Assembly (NCBI GenBank): GCA_030037105.1
Contig: JASHRY010000102.1
Location: 1 to 7,978, forward strand
DNA length: 7,978 nucleotides
Direction: 5' to 3'
Source: Xanthobacteraceae bacterium
GTDB lineage: Bacteria > Pseudomonadota > Alphaproteobacteria > Rhizobiales > Xanthobacteraceae
Shown: piece by piece, positions 1-6,312 of the stretch
Layout: the number at the start of each line of letters is the position of its first letter
Position numbering within the stretch: position 1 is the stretch's first letter
Notes under the pieces: generated by a model
What the model saw: the letters and a program-made list of their open reading frames with translations, nothing else
The model's database searches: none
What the model was told of the DNA's origin: nothing
Program-made: the position numbers and the translations under genes

Positions 1-254
1 TATAGGATGTCAACGCCCCGGTTGCGGTTGGCCCTCAATCACCAAACCGCTAAGCTTGCTGGTCCCGTACACTCTCTACTGAGTGAGTTGCGGTTGGCCC
101 TCAATCACCAAACCGCTAAGCTCAGCCTTCTTCTCCGCCGCGCGCATTCCCAGTTGCGGTTGGCCCTCAATCACCAAACCGCTAAGCTAACGGAAGCGGC
201 GGAGTGAGGGCGATGGCTGTTGCGGTTGGCCCTCAATCACCAAACCGCTAAGCT
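1..254 (+). CRISPR. Type II-C CRISPR array (3' end; four repeats, three full spacers)
   Basis: Four identical 36-nt repeats lie at 21-56, 87-122, 153-188 and 219-254. Each begins GTTGCGGTTGGCCC and ends CCGCTAAGCT. The three spacers at 57-86, 123-152 and 189-218 are each exactly 30 nt, and 1-20 is part of a further spacer, so the array continues past the left edge. The plus strand is the crRNA strand: the tracrRNA anti-repeat at 5291-5323 is complementary to this strand of the repeat, and a rightward terminator follows the last repeat. Transcription therefore converges on cas2, as in Neisseria and Campylobacter II-C loci. The last six bases, TAAGCT, sit where the Neisseria repeat carries its internal -10 box, and TTGGCC lies 17 nt upstream, so each repeat might carry its own weak promoter. 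The cas-proximal repeat is not degenerate. I recognise no spacer target inside the window. Confidence 0.98.
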
Positions 255-266
255 CGACACTTGCTC

Positions 267-295
267 AAGGCCTTGGAGACAGGGCCTTTTCTTTT
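267..295 (+). terminator. Rho-independent terminator of the CRISPR array
   Basis: AAGGCC (267-272) and GGCCTT (283-288) form a 6-bp stem with a 10-nt loop, running into the T-rich tract TTTTCTTTT (287-295). It starts 12 nt after the final repeat and works in the plus direction. It marks the 3' end of the precursor crRNA and limits transcription into the convergent cas2 gene. On the minus strand the stem is not followed by a T-run, so it is a poor terminator for the cas operon. Confidence 0.75.
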
Positions 296-327
296 GGTTG
301 GAGACGCAAAAGACAAAGTCACCTGGA

Positions 328-681
328 TCAAAATAAGGCGAATTGTTCGGGATTTTTGGGGCTCTGTTCACGGTTTCGACCACGATAAGTTCGAATATTT
401 TCGTACTGCTTATCGGTGATGGCAAGGATGTGTATCTTACCGGCACTCGGCATTGCCTGCTCGATCTTGCGCTCGTAGCTTTTGGCTTGCTCCTTGCCTG
501 CGCAGAAGCGCAGGTACACGGAATATTGCGTCATCTCGAAGCCGAGGTCGAGCAACTTCAAGCGAAAGCGGGTCGCGGCCTTGCGTTCCTTTTTGGTCCC
601 AACCGGCAGATCGAAAAACACGCATAGCCACATGATTCGATAGCCCGATAGCGCGGTTGGCACATTATTATTTTCGCCCAT
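328..681 (-). CDS. cas2: CRISPR-associated endoribonuclease/integrase subunit Cas2 (type II-C)
   Basis: Cas2 dimerises and bridges two Cas1 dimers in the spacer-integration complex. With the chosen ATG at 681 it is 117 aa. The ferredoxin-fold start is visible as IMWLCVFFDLP, with the conserved Asp at residue 24, followed by FRLKLLDLGFEMTQYSVYLRF and the C-terminal tail KNPEQFALF, which is typical of II-C Cas2. An in-frame GTG two codons upstream (687) lies 5 nt after GAGG, which overlaps the cas1 stop codon. That GTG is a real alternative start and would give 119 aa. A much longer reading frame up to 786 lies inside cas1 and lacks Cas2 homology, so I discarded it. The gene follows cas1 by 7-13 bp and is probably translated from the same mRNA. 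Family assignment is firm; the start is less so. Confidence 0.93.
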   Translation of the reverse strand: MGENNNVPTALSGYRIMWLCVFFDLPVGTKKERKAATRFRLKLLDLGFEMTQYSVYLRFCAGKEQAKSYERKIEQAMPSAGKIHILAITDKQYENIRTYRGRNREQSPKNPEQFALF

Positions 682-694
682 AGCCACGATGGCC

Positions 695-1594
695 TCAGAA
701 TCCAAGTGGGAGGCCAGGATGGGGTAAAACAAGCCGATCATCCTCTCCTGAATAAGCCTTGACCAGAGAGTTCGCGAGCCGGTCAAGGCAGTTCATCAAG
801 GGGCTCATTCCTTCTTCTGTGGGCAAATCGATTATCATGATCCGCGCAAGCGCCGCTTTTCCTTCTGATGAGACTTCAGTAATTCCTTCGCCTCTAAGGC
901 GATGAACTTCGCGATCAACGAGCGGACGGAATGGCTCCATCAGATCGTCAACCAACACTAGCGCATTGCCACGGTTCGCATGCATCAGACCGAGACTGGG
1001 ATGTAATCCCGCCGCCATCACGGCGCGCGCTGTTGCCGCGCGCAGGATCGCATAGCCATAGTTCAGAAGACCGTTGAGACCGCCGCCATCTGTATCGCGG
1101 CGGAAATCCAATCCAAAAAGCAGAGGCCAATAGCGGCGCGCAGCTTCTGCCTCGACGTTGTCCGGATCGCCCGATTTGACCTTTCTTGCGAGCAGGCGAA
1201 AACCACCGGCTTCGGCGCCAATGGCAGCCAAAGTCGCGCCCTGCGCAATGATCTTCGCCTGCACGATTTGCTGCCAGAGCCGCTTTTTAAGTGACGCACT
1301 TGCACGCGCTTGATCGCTCATCCGGCCGGTTTGGCTATGATGGCCGTCCACCGGCCATACCACGGCGGCTGGGCGATGGTTCGGTCCGCACAACACGACC
1401 GGCACGCCACGAGTTGCCAGCGTAACCATGAGATTGTTCGAGTAGGTCAGCCCGTGCGCATTTGCAACCACGGCAGCGAGATCATCGAGCGGAATCCGGC
1501 CGACTTCCGTGCCTTTCTCAATGATCGTCACAAATCCACGATCAATGGCAAGATGTCGGCCGTCAGTCGCCACCTCGACTACCCGCCCCACCAT
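695..1594 (-). CDS. cas1: CRISPR-associated integrase Cas1 (type II-C)
   Basis: Cas1 is the metal-dependent integrase that inserts new spacers at the leader-repeat junction, acting with Cas2 and, in type II systems, Cas9 and tracrRNA. The 299-aa product has full family length. The N-terminal beta-rich domain begins GRVVEVATDGRHLAIDRGF. The catalytic helical domain carries the three expected metal ligands: E148 in NVEAEAARRYW, H205 in SLGLMH and E220 in DDLMEPFRPLVD. It lies 89 bp downstream of the cas9 stop on the same strand with no clear terminator in the gap, and its TGA overlaps the likely ribosome binding site of cas2, so cas9-cas1-cas2 look like one operon. The start ATG has only a weak, distant AGAGG before it, but begins the conserved N-terminus. 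No disruption is seen. Confidence 0.96.
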   Translation of the reverse strand: MVGRVVEVATDGRHLAIDRGFVTIIEKGTEVGRIPLDDLAAVVANAHGLTYSNNLMVTLATRGVPVVLCGPNHRPAAVVWPVDGHHSQTGRMSDQARASASLKKRLWQQIVQAKIIAQGATLAAIGAEAGGFRLLARKVKSGDPDNVEAEAARRYWPLLFGLDFRRDTDGGGLNGLLNYGYAILRAATARAVMAAGLHPSLGLMHANRGNALVLVDDLMEPFRPLVDREVHRLRGEGITEVSSEGKAALARIMIIDLPTEEGMSPLMNCLDRLANSLVKAYSGEDDRLVLPHPGLPLGF

Positions 1595-1683
1595 CGCCGC
1601 GTGTGCCTCTTCGGTTCATGCCAACGCAGGTCATAAGGTTGGGGCGAAGTTAGTTCATGCGCAATGGTTTGGTTAATATTTGG

Positions 1684-4600
1684 TTAATGGCCATATCGGA
1701 CGCGCCACACGCGGCCAAGTTCATCAACACGCACCGGAACAGCATCCTTATCTTTCAAAGTCCCGTAAGATGCCATCAGCCAACGGAAAGGATCGATATC
1801 GTTGTCAGTCGCATGGCGACGATCCAAATTGCCCGTCTCATTATGCGCTGCGAGTTTGAATCGGCGTGCTGCTGCATCGAGCCGGTGAACGACCATAATC
1901 TCGCTCTTGCCGTAGTTTTCAAGGCGTATCAGATCGCCCTTGTGAACGCGCATGACAAGCTTGGCGTCCGGATGGTCCTGCCGCCAGCTCGGTTGATAGC
2001 CCTTCTGGTTGGCATCGAAGCGTCGGATCGCTTCGCCGTGCCAGCGGCCATCTGCAGTCGCGTAAATCTCGACGCAAAAATTCTCACCGGCCGAATAGAC
2101 CTTGTAGGGCGCGCCGGTTCGCCGATCTCCCACGGGCACGAGATATTCCGGTTTCTCCGGCTTCAAGAGGCGCACGCGACGCAGTCCGTTTTTGATGTGC
2201 GGGTCGTCCGTCTTCACGTGGAGTTTGCGTAGCGCGTCGGCGAGCGGCACGGCGCTTGTTTTTTCGGCCGCAACATGGGCGCGCACCATGTCACGAAGGC
2301 GATGATCGCGGATACGCTCGATCTCGTTCTCGTTCAATGCCTCGATCGGCTTGCGGTATACGAGGTTCGCGTCCTCGCGCTCTGGCTCCTTCACGAATCC
2401 ATATGCGGTATTTTCGTGGAGCTTGCCCTGCACACCGTGATCGGGCTTGTGTGACACCACCATGCGGTCAAGCGCCGCCTTGAGATCCTCGCGCAACCTT
2501 TCCTTGTCCCAGGGCGTGGGTATCTCGATCTTCTCCCGATCCTCGTCATAGGCATTGGCCATCTTCCATAGCAAAGAGCGGTCGGTGAGCGCCGCTACAA
2601 GAGCGTCGATGGCATGGTGACGGTGATCGGCGCGGTTCTTGACGCCTGAAAACTCCAAATCGTCCGTAGCTGCCAGGAAATCTTCCATCTTATCCTGGAC
2701 CCCCGCGTAATTGTGGTCTGGCAACAGGGTGTTGAGACCCCATTTGCCGCGGATCATGGAGGTAAGGCGGCCTGGAACCACCCAGATGTCGTAAGGGTTG
2801 GTCACGGCTCCGAGATATTGCTTGGCCAAACGCGCGAGCCAACCTGTCTCGTTGAGTTGGCGACCGATGAAGCCGCCCTGCTTCTTAAATTTGTCCAGTG
2901 CGTCGGCATCGAAGCGCCAGCGCTTGTTACGTGGAAGCATGGCGGCGCGCGCAGCAATCTCATCCCACCGATAGGTGAAGTCATCGATCGTCGGACTCGA
3001 TCCGAATGCTTGATACGGCGTCTGCTTGCGCTTGGCGCGATTGGCATAGCGCATGCAAACGGTTTTGTTCGCTGCGCTGTCGTCGAGGCTCTCCTTGAAC
3101 GGGATCAAATGCTCAATCTCAACATCTTCGGATAACAGGCGGGCAAGCCCGATCTGCTCGCCGGTGAATGGGCACTTGCGATCGAGCGGATCGCGGGGAT
3201 TGAGTTCTTCCCATAATCGCATCTTCAGCAGATTACGGGGATTGGCCGGCAGGCCATGCTCCGCCAACTCCCTTGCGCGGGCCTCGTTCTTTTCCTGATT
3301 TCGACTTTGATCGCGCTGATATTCGGCTTTTTCTTTCGGAGAGAGCTTGAGTGCGCGTGTAAACTCGACCACGATTTCCGTTGGTGGTCCGAATGGTTCG
3401 ATCAGGCCGTTGACCAAGCGACGGAGTTGACCGAGCCCGATATGCACGGTCGGATTTGGCAGCCGGCCAAAGCGTTTTTCATTGGTGTCGCGTCGGTCGC
3501 CGCTACCCACCACCACATTCGACAGCCACGCACCATAATAGGGCAAACGCGACAGGCCGCCTTCGCTTTGATTGGAATGCGTTCCGTAGATGGTCTTGGC
3601 CGCCTCATCGTACCGCTGGCCCGCTTTCATCAACGGCAGCAGCTTTTTGATTGCACGTAAGCCGAGCCGACAATGCCCGTCGGGCAAAGCGGTGTCGGCA
3701 ACTTTGTCTGCGGTTTCGGCGTCAAGTTCGCATTTGCCTTCTAGCCAGCGGACCAGCTCAGTCTCATCGGGTTCGTTCAGCAGCTTCTCGACGATGGTGA
3801 TCTGACGATCGAGACTGAGGCCTCGCCAGACCTTTCCAAACAGATTCTTATGGGAAAGCCGTGCTGCCGTCTCATCGCCGTCGAGCGCAGCCCGGCGGTC
3901 TGATTCAAGGTTGAACTTCGCTTCCGCCGGAAGCTTCAGCAGCGTCCGCAGCTTGTCGAATTTAACTTCCTTGTTCTGCAGCAGCGCGAGCGCGATCAAG
4001 TCGCCTTGCTCCTTCGTAAGCTTTGCCATGGTATGGCCGGTTTCGCCCACTTCCAGGTTGCGCACCTCCTGGTAGATGCGAAAGCGCTGCGCGAGCGGAT
4101 GCGCCCACGGGCAGCGATAGCCTTCGGGGTCCTTGTCAAAGGGTTCGGTTGCCGGGTCGAGCGAGCACTTGCCGACCGGCGGTGGTTTCAAGGGCCCTTG
4201 ATAAAAGATGATGCCGGCAATTTCCTCATGTGCCGTTTCTGTCATCGAGGAGTGATACGGAGCTTGCGCATTCCAGATCGCATCGAATTCGGATTGCAGC
4301 AGGTCACGCTTTGGATAAAAGTCATAGCTCGTCTTGGTACCTTGGATTCGTGCCCGCGCTCGGACACCTTCACGTTTCTGGTGACGATGCCACAGGAATT
4401 CCCCGAGCGTACGGACTTTCTCAGTCTTCATCGCCTCCTTGAGTTTGTTGGCGGCCTGCTTGATCACGCCTTGGTCGTCCTCCTTCTTGTCCGCCTTGCG
4501 GTTGGAAAGGAAGCCGCGCCGCTGATTGAGGTGGAAGATTGCGCGGCCGACATGATGCGCGGGCAGGGGACTGTCGAGCGCTTTGGCGCGCAATTCATAG

Positions 4601-4935
4601 GGATCGAGGGCCTCTAGTGCCTTGCGCTCTTTCACTGCCGTCGGCATCAGGTCGTGACGGGCGAGCGCCTGCATCAGTTCAGTACGACGGCCGAAATATC
4701 GATCTGCAAAACGGTCCCGCCGTTTGCGAGCACTGCGAGCGGTGCGTCGGTCGACGGCATTTGATGTTCCCGACTGCGAGTCGCGTCCGTCGGAAAACAC
4801 GCGAACTCCCCCGGGACCTAGGTTCACCGGGCGCCATCGGTCACCGTCTTGCTGCAACCAGACGACGAACCAACCCAATGAGTTAGTTCCAAGATCGAGC
4901 CCTAGGCGGTACCGCTTTGTATTTTCTATTGTCAT
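1684..4935 (-). CDS. cas9: Type II-C Cas9 RNA-guided DNA endonuclease
   Basis: Cas9 binds crRNA paired with tracrRNA and cuts target DNA, one strand with RuvC and one with HNH. At 1083 aa it has the compact II-C size, like the Neisseria enzyme. In order: RuvC-I RLGLDLGTNSLGW with D14; Arg-rich bridge helix about 63-85 (RRTARSARKRRDRF); recognition lobe about 100-500; RuvC-II IVVEFTRALKL with E524; HNH about 585-660, starting CPFTGEQIG, with VEIEHLIPF (H609) and N623; RuvC-III DHRHHAIDAL with H774 and D777; then the WED/PAM-interacting region to the end. All catalytic residues are present, so it should be an active nuclease. The start was chosen because RuvC-I follows at residue 10; the ribosome binding site is weak. 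The PAM cannot be read from the sequence. The leader upstream carries sites suggesting control by its own guide RNA. Confidence 0.98.
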   Translation of the reverse strand: MTIENTKRYRLGLDLGTNSLGWFVVWLQQDGDRWRPVNLGPGGVRVFSDGRDSQSGTSNAVDRRTARSARKRRDRFADRYFGRRTELMQALARHDLMPTAVKERKALEALDPYELRAKALDSPLPAHHVGRAIFHLNQRRGFLSNRKADKKEDDQGVIKQAANKLKEAMKTEKVRTLGEFLWHRHQKREGVRARARIQGTKTSYDFYPKRDLLQSEFDAIWNAQAPYHSSMTETAHEEIAGIIFYQGPLKPPPVGKCSLDPATEPFDKDPEGYRCPWAHPLAQRFRIYQEVRNLEVGETGHTMAKLTKEQGDLIALALLQNKEVKFDKLRTLLKLPAEAKFNLESDRRAALDGDETAARLSHKNLFGKVWRGLSLDRQITIVEKLLNEPDETELVRWLEGKCELDAETADKVADTALPDGHCRLGLRAIKKLLPLMKAGQRYDEAAKTIYGTHSNQSEGGLSRLPYYGAWLSNVVVGSGDRRDTNEKRFGRLPNPTVHIGLGQLRRLVNGLIEPFGPPTEIVVEFTRALKLSPKEKAEYQRDQSRNQEKNEARARELAEHGLPANPRNLLKMRLWEELNPRDPLDRKCPFTGEQIGLARLLSEDVEIEHLIPFKESLDDSAANKTVCMRYANRAKRKQTPYQAFGSSPTIDDFTYRWDEIAARAAMLPRNKRWRFDADALDKFKKQGGFIGRQLNETGWLARLAKQYLGAVTNPYDIWVVPGRLTSMIRGKWGLNTLLPDHNYAGVQDKMEDFLAATDDLEFSGVKNRADHRHHAIDALVAALTDRSLLWKMANAYDEDREKIEIPTPWDKERLREDLKAALDRMVVSHKPDHGVQGKLHENTAYGFVKEPEREDANLVYRKPIEALNENEIERIRDHRLRDMVRAHVAAEKTSAVPLADALRKLHVKTDDPHIKNGLRRVRLLKPEKPEYLVPVGDRRTGAPYKVYSAGENFCVEIYATADGRWHGEAIRRFDANQKGYQPSWRQDHPDAKLVMRVHKGDLIRLENYGKSEIMVVHRLDAAARRFKLAAHNETGNLDRRHATDNDIDPFRWLMASYGTLKDKDAVPVRVDELGRVWRVRYGH

Positions 4936-4959
4936 TTTTCATGCTTCGCCACGGCATGT

Positions 4960-5026
4960 GAGACGGAAGCGAATACAAGACAGGCAGTGCTTCCAATCAA
5001 GCCTCCTACTGATTTGCTTCCGTCTC
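4960..5026 (-). promoter_or_regulatory. Inverted repeat in the cas9 5' leader
   Basis: GAGACGGAAGC (4960-4970) and GCTTCCGTCTC (5016-5026) are perfect 11-bp complements separated by 45 nt, with three more pairs inside after one mismatch. If cas9 is transcribed from a promoter above 5026, its mRNA would fold into a long stem ending about 25 nt before the start codon. A smaller inverted repeat, CATGC/GCATG (4940-4944 and 4954-4958), sits between the stem and the ATG. Either could limit ribosome access or bind a regulator; no known riboswitch is recognised. The repeat is seen directly; the function is inference. Confidence 0.45.
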
Positions 5027-5080
5027 TATGCGCCCGCTCCAGCCGCGAATCGCTTCGCGACCACCCGTTTTCCATCACAA

Positions 5081-5115
5081 TCTATAAATCGTCAAGTTTT
5101 TACCAGACGTGTTGC
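5081..5115 (-). promoter_or_regulatory. Probable cas9 promoter region with a 13-nt self-target site
   Basis: Reading on the minus strand toward cas9, this stretch has the 13-mer GCAACACGTCTGG (5115-5103), then TAAAAAC, then the -35-like TTGACG (5095-5090) and the A+T-rich TATAGA (5086-5081). TTGACG and TATAGA are too close to form one sigma-70 promoter, so the exact transcription start is not assigned. The 13-mer equals the 13 nt that precede the degenerate CRISPR repeat at 5192 and would be a protospacer for an RNA carrying them. Its PAM side (5102-5096) directly abuts the TTGACG hexamer, so Cas9 bound here could block RNA polymerase. The downstream leader of about 150 nt is unusually long for a cas gene. 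Confidence 0.5.
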
Positions 5116-5191
5116 ATTTCATTTCACAATCTGCTATTTGCCCTTGATGCAGACGAGTCTTCCCATGCTGACAATGTGGCAACACGTCTGG
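5103..5191. repeat. 13-bp perfect inverted repeat linking cas9 promoter region and guide-like segment
   Basis: CCAGACGTGTTGC at 5103-5115 is the exact reverse complement of GCAACACGTCTGG at 5179-5191, with 63 nt between. Outside the 13 bp the flanks do not match: the next bases are T versus G on the guide 5' side and T versus the first G of the degenerate repeat on the other. The match therefore stops exactly at the repeat boundary. As a plain hairpin the loop would be long, so a guide/target reading is preferred, but an operator-type inverted repeat is not excluded. Confidence 0.85.
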
Positions 5192-5226
5192 GTTGCGGTT
5201 GGCCCTCAATCAACGATCGCTAAGCC
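5162..5226 (+). ncRNA. Candidate Cas9 self-regulating guide RNA (crRNA-like, or 5' part of a long-form tracrRNA)
   Basis: This is a spacer-like segment (the 30 nt at 5162-5191) followed by a degenerate repeat (5192-5226), in the same strand sense as the array and just upstream of tracrRNA. Its last 13 nt match the region upstream of cas9 at 5103-5115. In type II systems the seed is the repeat-proximal end of the guide, which is the part that matches. A 13-nt match would be expected to allow binding but not cleavage. No terminator is visible between 5226 and the anti-repeat at 5291, so transcription could continue through tracrRNA and give a natural single-guide RNA whose repeat and anti-repeat fold on each other. 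I cannot assign its promoter securely: TTGCAT (5112-5117) with TGCTATTTG (5132-5140) and TTGATG (5144-5149) with GACAAT (5170-5175) are weak candidates. Confidence 0.6.
5192..5226 (+). repeat. Solitary degenerate CRISPR repeat near tracrRNA
   Basis: This 35-nt copy has the first 21 nt of the array repeat unchanged (GTTGCGGTTGGCCC and the next seven bases). Its 3' part then reads ACGATCGCTAAGCC: one base is missing, several are changed, and the final T is C. The retained half is the one that base-pairs with tracrRNA in the Cas9 complex. Pairing with the anti-repeat would keep the lower stem and a distal 5 bp (CGCTA), with an internal loop between. It lies about 4.9 kb from the array and is not followed by a second repeat within a spacer length. 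Confidence 0.93.
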
Positions 5227-5228
5227 TG

Positions 5229-5257
5229 TTGACTTGTGAAGACTACCGCTCAACTAT
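5229..5257 (+). promoter_or_regulatory. Putative tracrRNA promoter
   Basis: TTGACT (5229-5234) matches the sigma-70 -35 consensus at five of six positions. At 17-nt spacing the hexamer AACTAT (5252-5257) is a weak -10. Transcription would begin near 5264, about 27 nt before the anti-repeat. The -35 lies 2 nt past the end of the degenerate repeat. The spacing is good but the -10 is poor, so confidence is limited. Confidence 0.4.
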
Positions 5258-5264
5258 TGTTACG

Positions 5265-5385
5265 TGCAAATGCTCGGGAAGCTAGAGACCTAGCGGTTTG
5301 GTGATTGAGGGCCTCCCGTTAACAAGCGAATGCACAAAATGGGGCGGGCTGCGGTCCGCCCCTTCCTGTTTCCGTCTCTGTTTTG
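5265..5385 (+). ncRNA. tracrRNA of the type II-C system
   Basis: The anti-repeat at 5291-5323 defines the RNA. Its first 23 nt (TAGCGGTTTGG through GAGGGCC) are the exact reverse complement of repeat positions 10-32. After a 2-nt mismatch, CCG (5316-5318) pairs with repeat positions 5-7, then one U bulges, and UAAC (5320-5323) pairs with positions 1-4, including one G-U. This broken lower stem is the usual bulged duplex recognised by Cas9 and trimmed by RNase III. Downstream are AAGCGAATGCAC, which could form only a very small nexus (GC-GAAT-GC), and a strong hairpin at 5341-5362. The tail is short for II-C. The 5' end is inferred from the TTGACT box and the 3' end from the hairpin and T-rich tract; both are uncertain. 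The gene is convergent with panC. Confidence 0.88.
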
Positions 5386-5390
5386 CTTTT
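5341..5390. terminator. Shared terminator hairpin of tracrRNA and panC
   Basis: GGGGCGG (5341-5347) and CCGCCCC (5356-5362) form a 7-bp GC stem with an 8-nt loop. On the plus strand it is followed by TTCCTGTTTCC and later TTTTGCTTTT, an interrupted T tract. On the minus strand, for panC, it is followed by ATTTTGTG. It therefore probably ends both convergent transcripts, and in tracrRNA it doubles as the 3' structural hairpin held by Cas9. The T tracts are imperfect, so some read-through is possible. Confidence 0.6.
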
Positions 5391-6293
5391 CTACACCCCG
5401 ACATTGTCGATGAGCCGGGTGCCGCCGATGCGCGCGGCAACCAGCAAGCGGATGGGGCCGTCCTTGGCGGAGGCGAGGGGGGCGAGCGTCTCGGCGTGGC
5501 GGGCTTCGAGGTAATCGATGGCAAAGCCCGCCGCCGCGATAGTGGCGCGGCCTTCGTCGAGGACGGGACCGATCGGCTTGCCCGCGGCGATCTTTTGCGC
5601 GCAGTCGGCGAGCACGCGATGGAGCGTTGGCGCTATCGCCCGTTCGCTGGGCGATAGATAGCGGTTGCGCGAGGAGAGCGCGAGGCCGTCCGCCTCGCGC
5701 ACGATCGGCGCGCCGACGATGCGGACCGGAAGGTCGAGGTCGCGCGCGAGCCGCGTGACCACCTTGAGCTGCTGGTAATCCTTCTCGCCGAACACCGCGA
5801 TGTCCGGGGCGCATTGGATCAAGAGCTTGGCGACCACGGTCGCCACGCCGGCGAAGAAATGCGGCCGGAACGCATCTTCGAGGCCGACCTTGGCCGCGCC
5901 TTCCGGCACGATGCGCGTGGCAAAGCCCGACGGATACATGATCTCCACCGATGGCGCCCAGATGAGTTCGGTCTTGAGCTTGGCCAGCGCGGCGATGTCG
6001 GCGGCGAAGGTACGCGGGTAGGTCTTGAGGTCCTCGTGCGGCGCGAATTGCGTCGGATTGACGAAGATCGAGACGATGACCCGATCGGCGCGGCGTTGCG
6101 CCAGCCGCACCAGCGCCAGGTGGCCGCCATGCAGCGCCCCCATGGTCGGAACGAGCGCAATCGTTTGGCGCCGCGCGCGCCAGCGTGTGAGCGCGCGCGC
6201 GAGCGCCGGCAAGGTGCGAGCGATCCGCGGTTCATTTTTCGATCTTGAGAAACGTCCGGCCATGACGTTGCCGCGTAGGCACACATCGCGCAT
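5391..6293 (-). CDS. panC: Pantothenate synthetase (pantoate--beta-alanine ligase)
   Basis: PanC condenses pantoate and beta-alanine with ATP, through a pantoyl-adenylate intermediate, to make pantothenate for coenzyme A; it is cytosolic. Numbering from the first ATG (300 aa), the signatures are [10 protein letters not shown] at 49-58 (the HxGH nucleotide-binding motif, H55 and H58), FVNPTQF at 77-83, [12 protein letters not shown] around 143-154, FGEKDYQQL at 168-176 and [12 protein letters not shown] at 199-210 (the KMSKS-equivalent region). A second ATG at 6263 (MAGRFSRSK) gives 290 aa, closer to the usual length of about 280-285. Neither start has a clear ribosome binding site, so the true start may be 6263. 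The gene diverges from mipZ and converges on tracrRNA. All motifs are intact, so it should be functional. Confidence 0.95.
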   Translation of the reverse strand: MRDVCLRGNVMAGRFSRSKNEPRIARTLPALARALTRWRARRQTIALVPTMGALHGGHLALVRLAQRRADRVIVSIFVNPTQFAPHEDLKTYPRTFAADIAALAKLKTELIWAPSVEIMYPSGFATRIVPEGAAKVGLEDAFRPHFFAGVATVVAKLLIQCAPDIAVFGEKDYQQLKVVTRLARDLDLPVRIVGAPIVREADGLALSSRNRYLSPSERAIAPTLHRVLADCAQKIAAGKPIGPVLDEGRATIAAAGFAIDYLEARHAETLAPLASAKDGPIRLLVAARIGGTRLIDNVGV

Positions 6294-6312
6294 TTTTTTG
6301 CTGCGCGGTGTG

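Noticed and set aside
7..207. 66-aa reading frame with a repeated RLALNHQTAKL peptide on the plus strand
   Set aside because: It is only the translation of the CRISPR repeats; the 66-nt repeat-spacer period is a multiple of three, so the frame stays open.
328..786. 152-aa version of Cas2 starting at 786
   Set aside because: The extra 35 N-terminal residues overlap the end of cas1 and have no Cas2 similarity; the ATG at 681 or GTG at 687 fits the family and the ribosome binding site.
1657..2232. 191-aa plus-strand frame antisense to the 3' end of cas9
   Set aside because: It lies wholly opposite cas9, has no recognisable domain and is explained as a shadow of the real codons.
4006..4617. 203-aa plus-strand frame antisense to cas9
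   Set aside because: Opposite the recognition-lobe codons of an intact cas9; no ribosome binding site or family signature.
5131..5165. Possible second, very degenerate repeat upstream of the guide segment (TTGCCCTTGATGC resembling TTGGCCCTCAATC)
   Set aside because: Similarity is limited to about ten scattered bases and the resulting spacer would be about 26 nt instead of 30; not distinguishable from chance.
4724..5239. 171-aa plus-strand frame spanning the cas9 start and the non-coding region
   Set aside because: It crosses the cas9 start, its leader and the degenerate repeat, and shows no protein family features.
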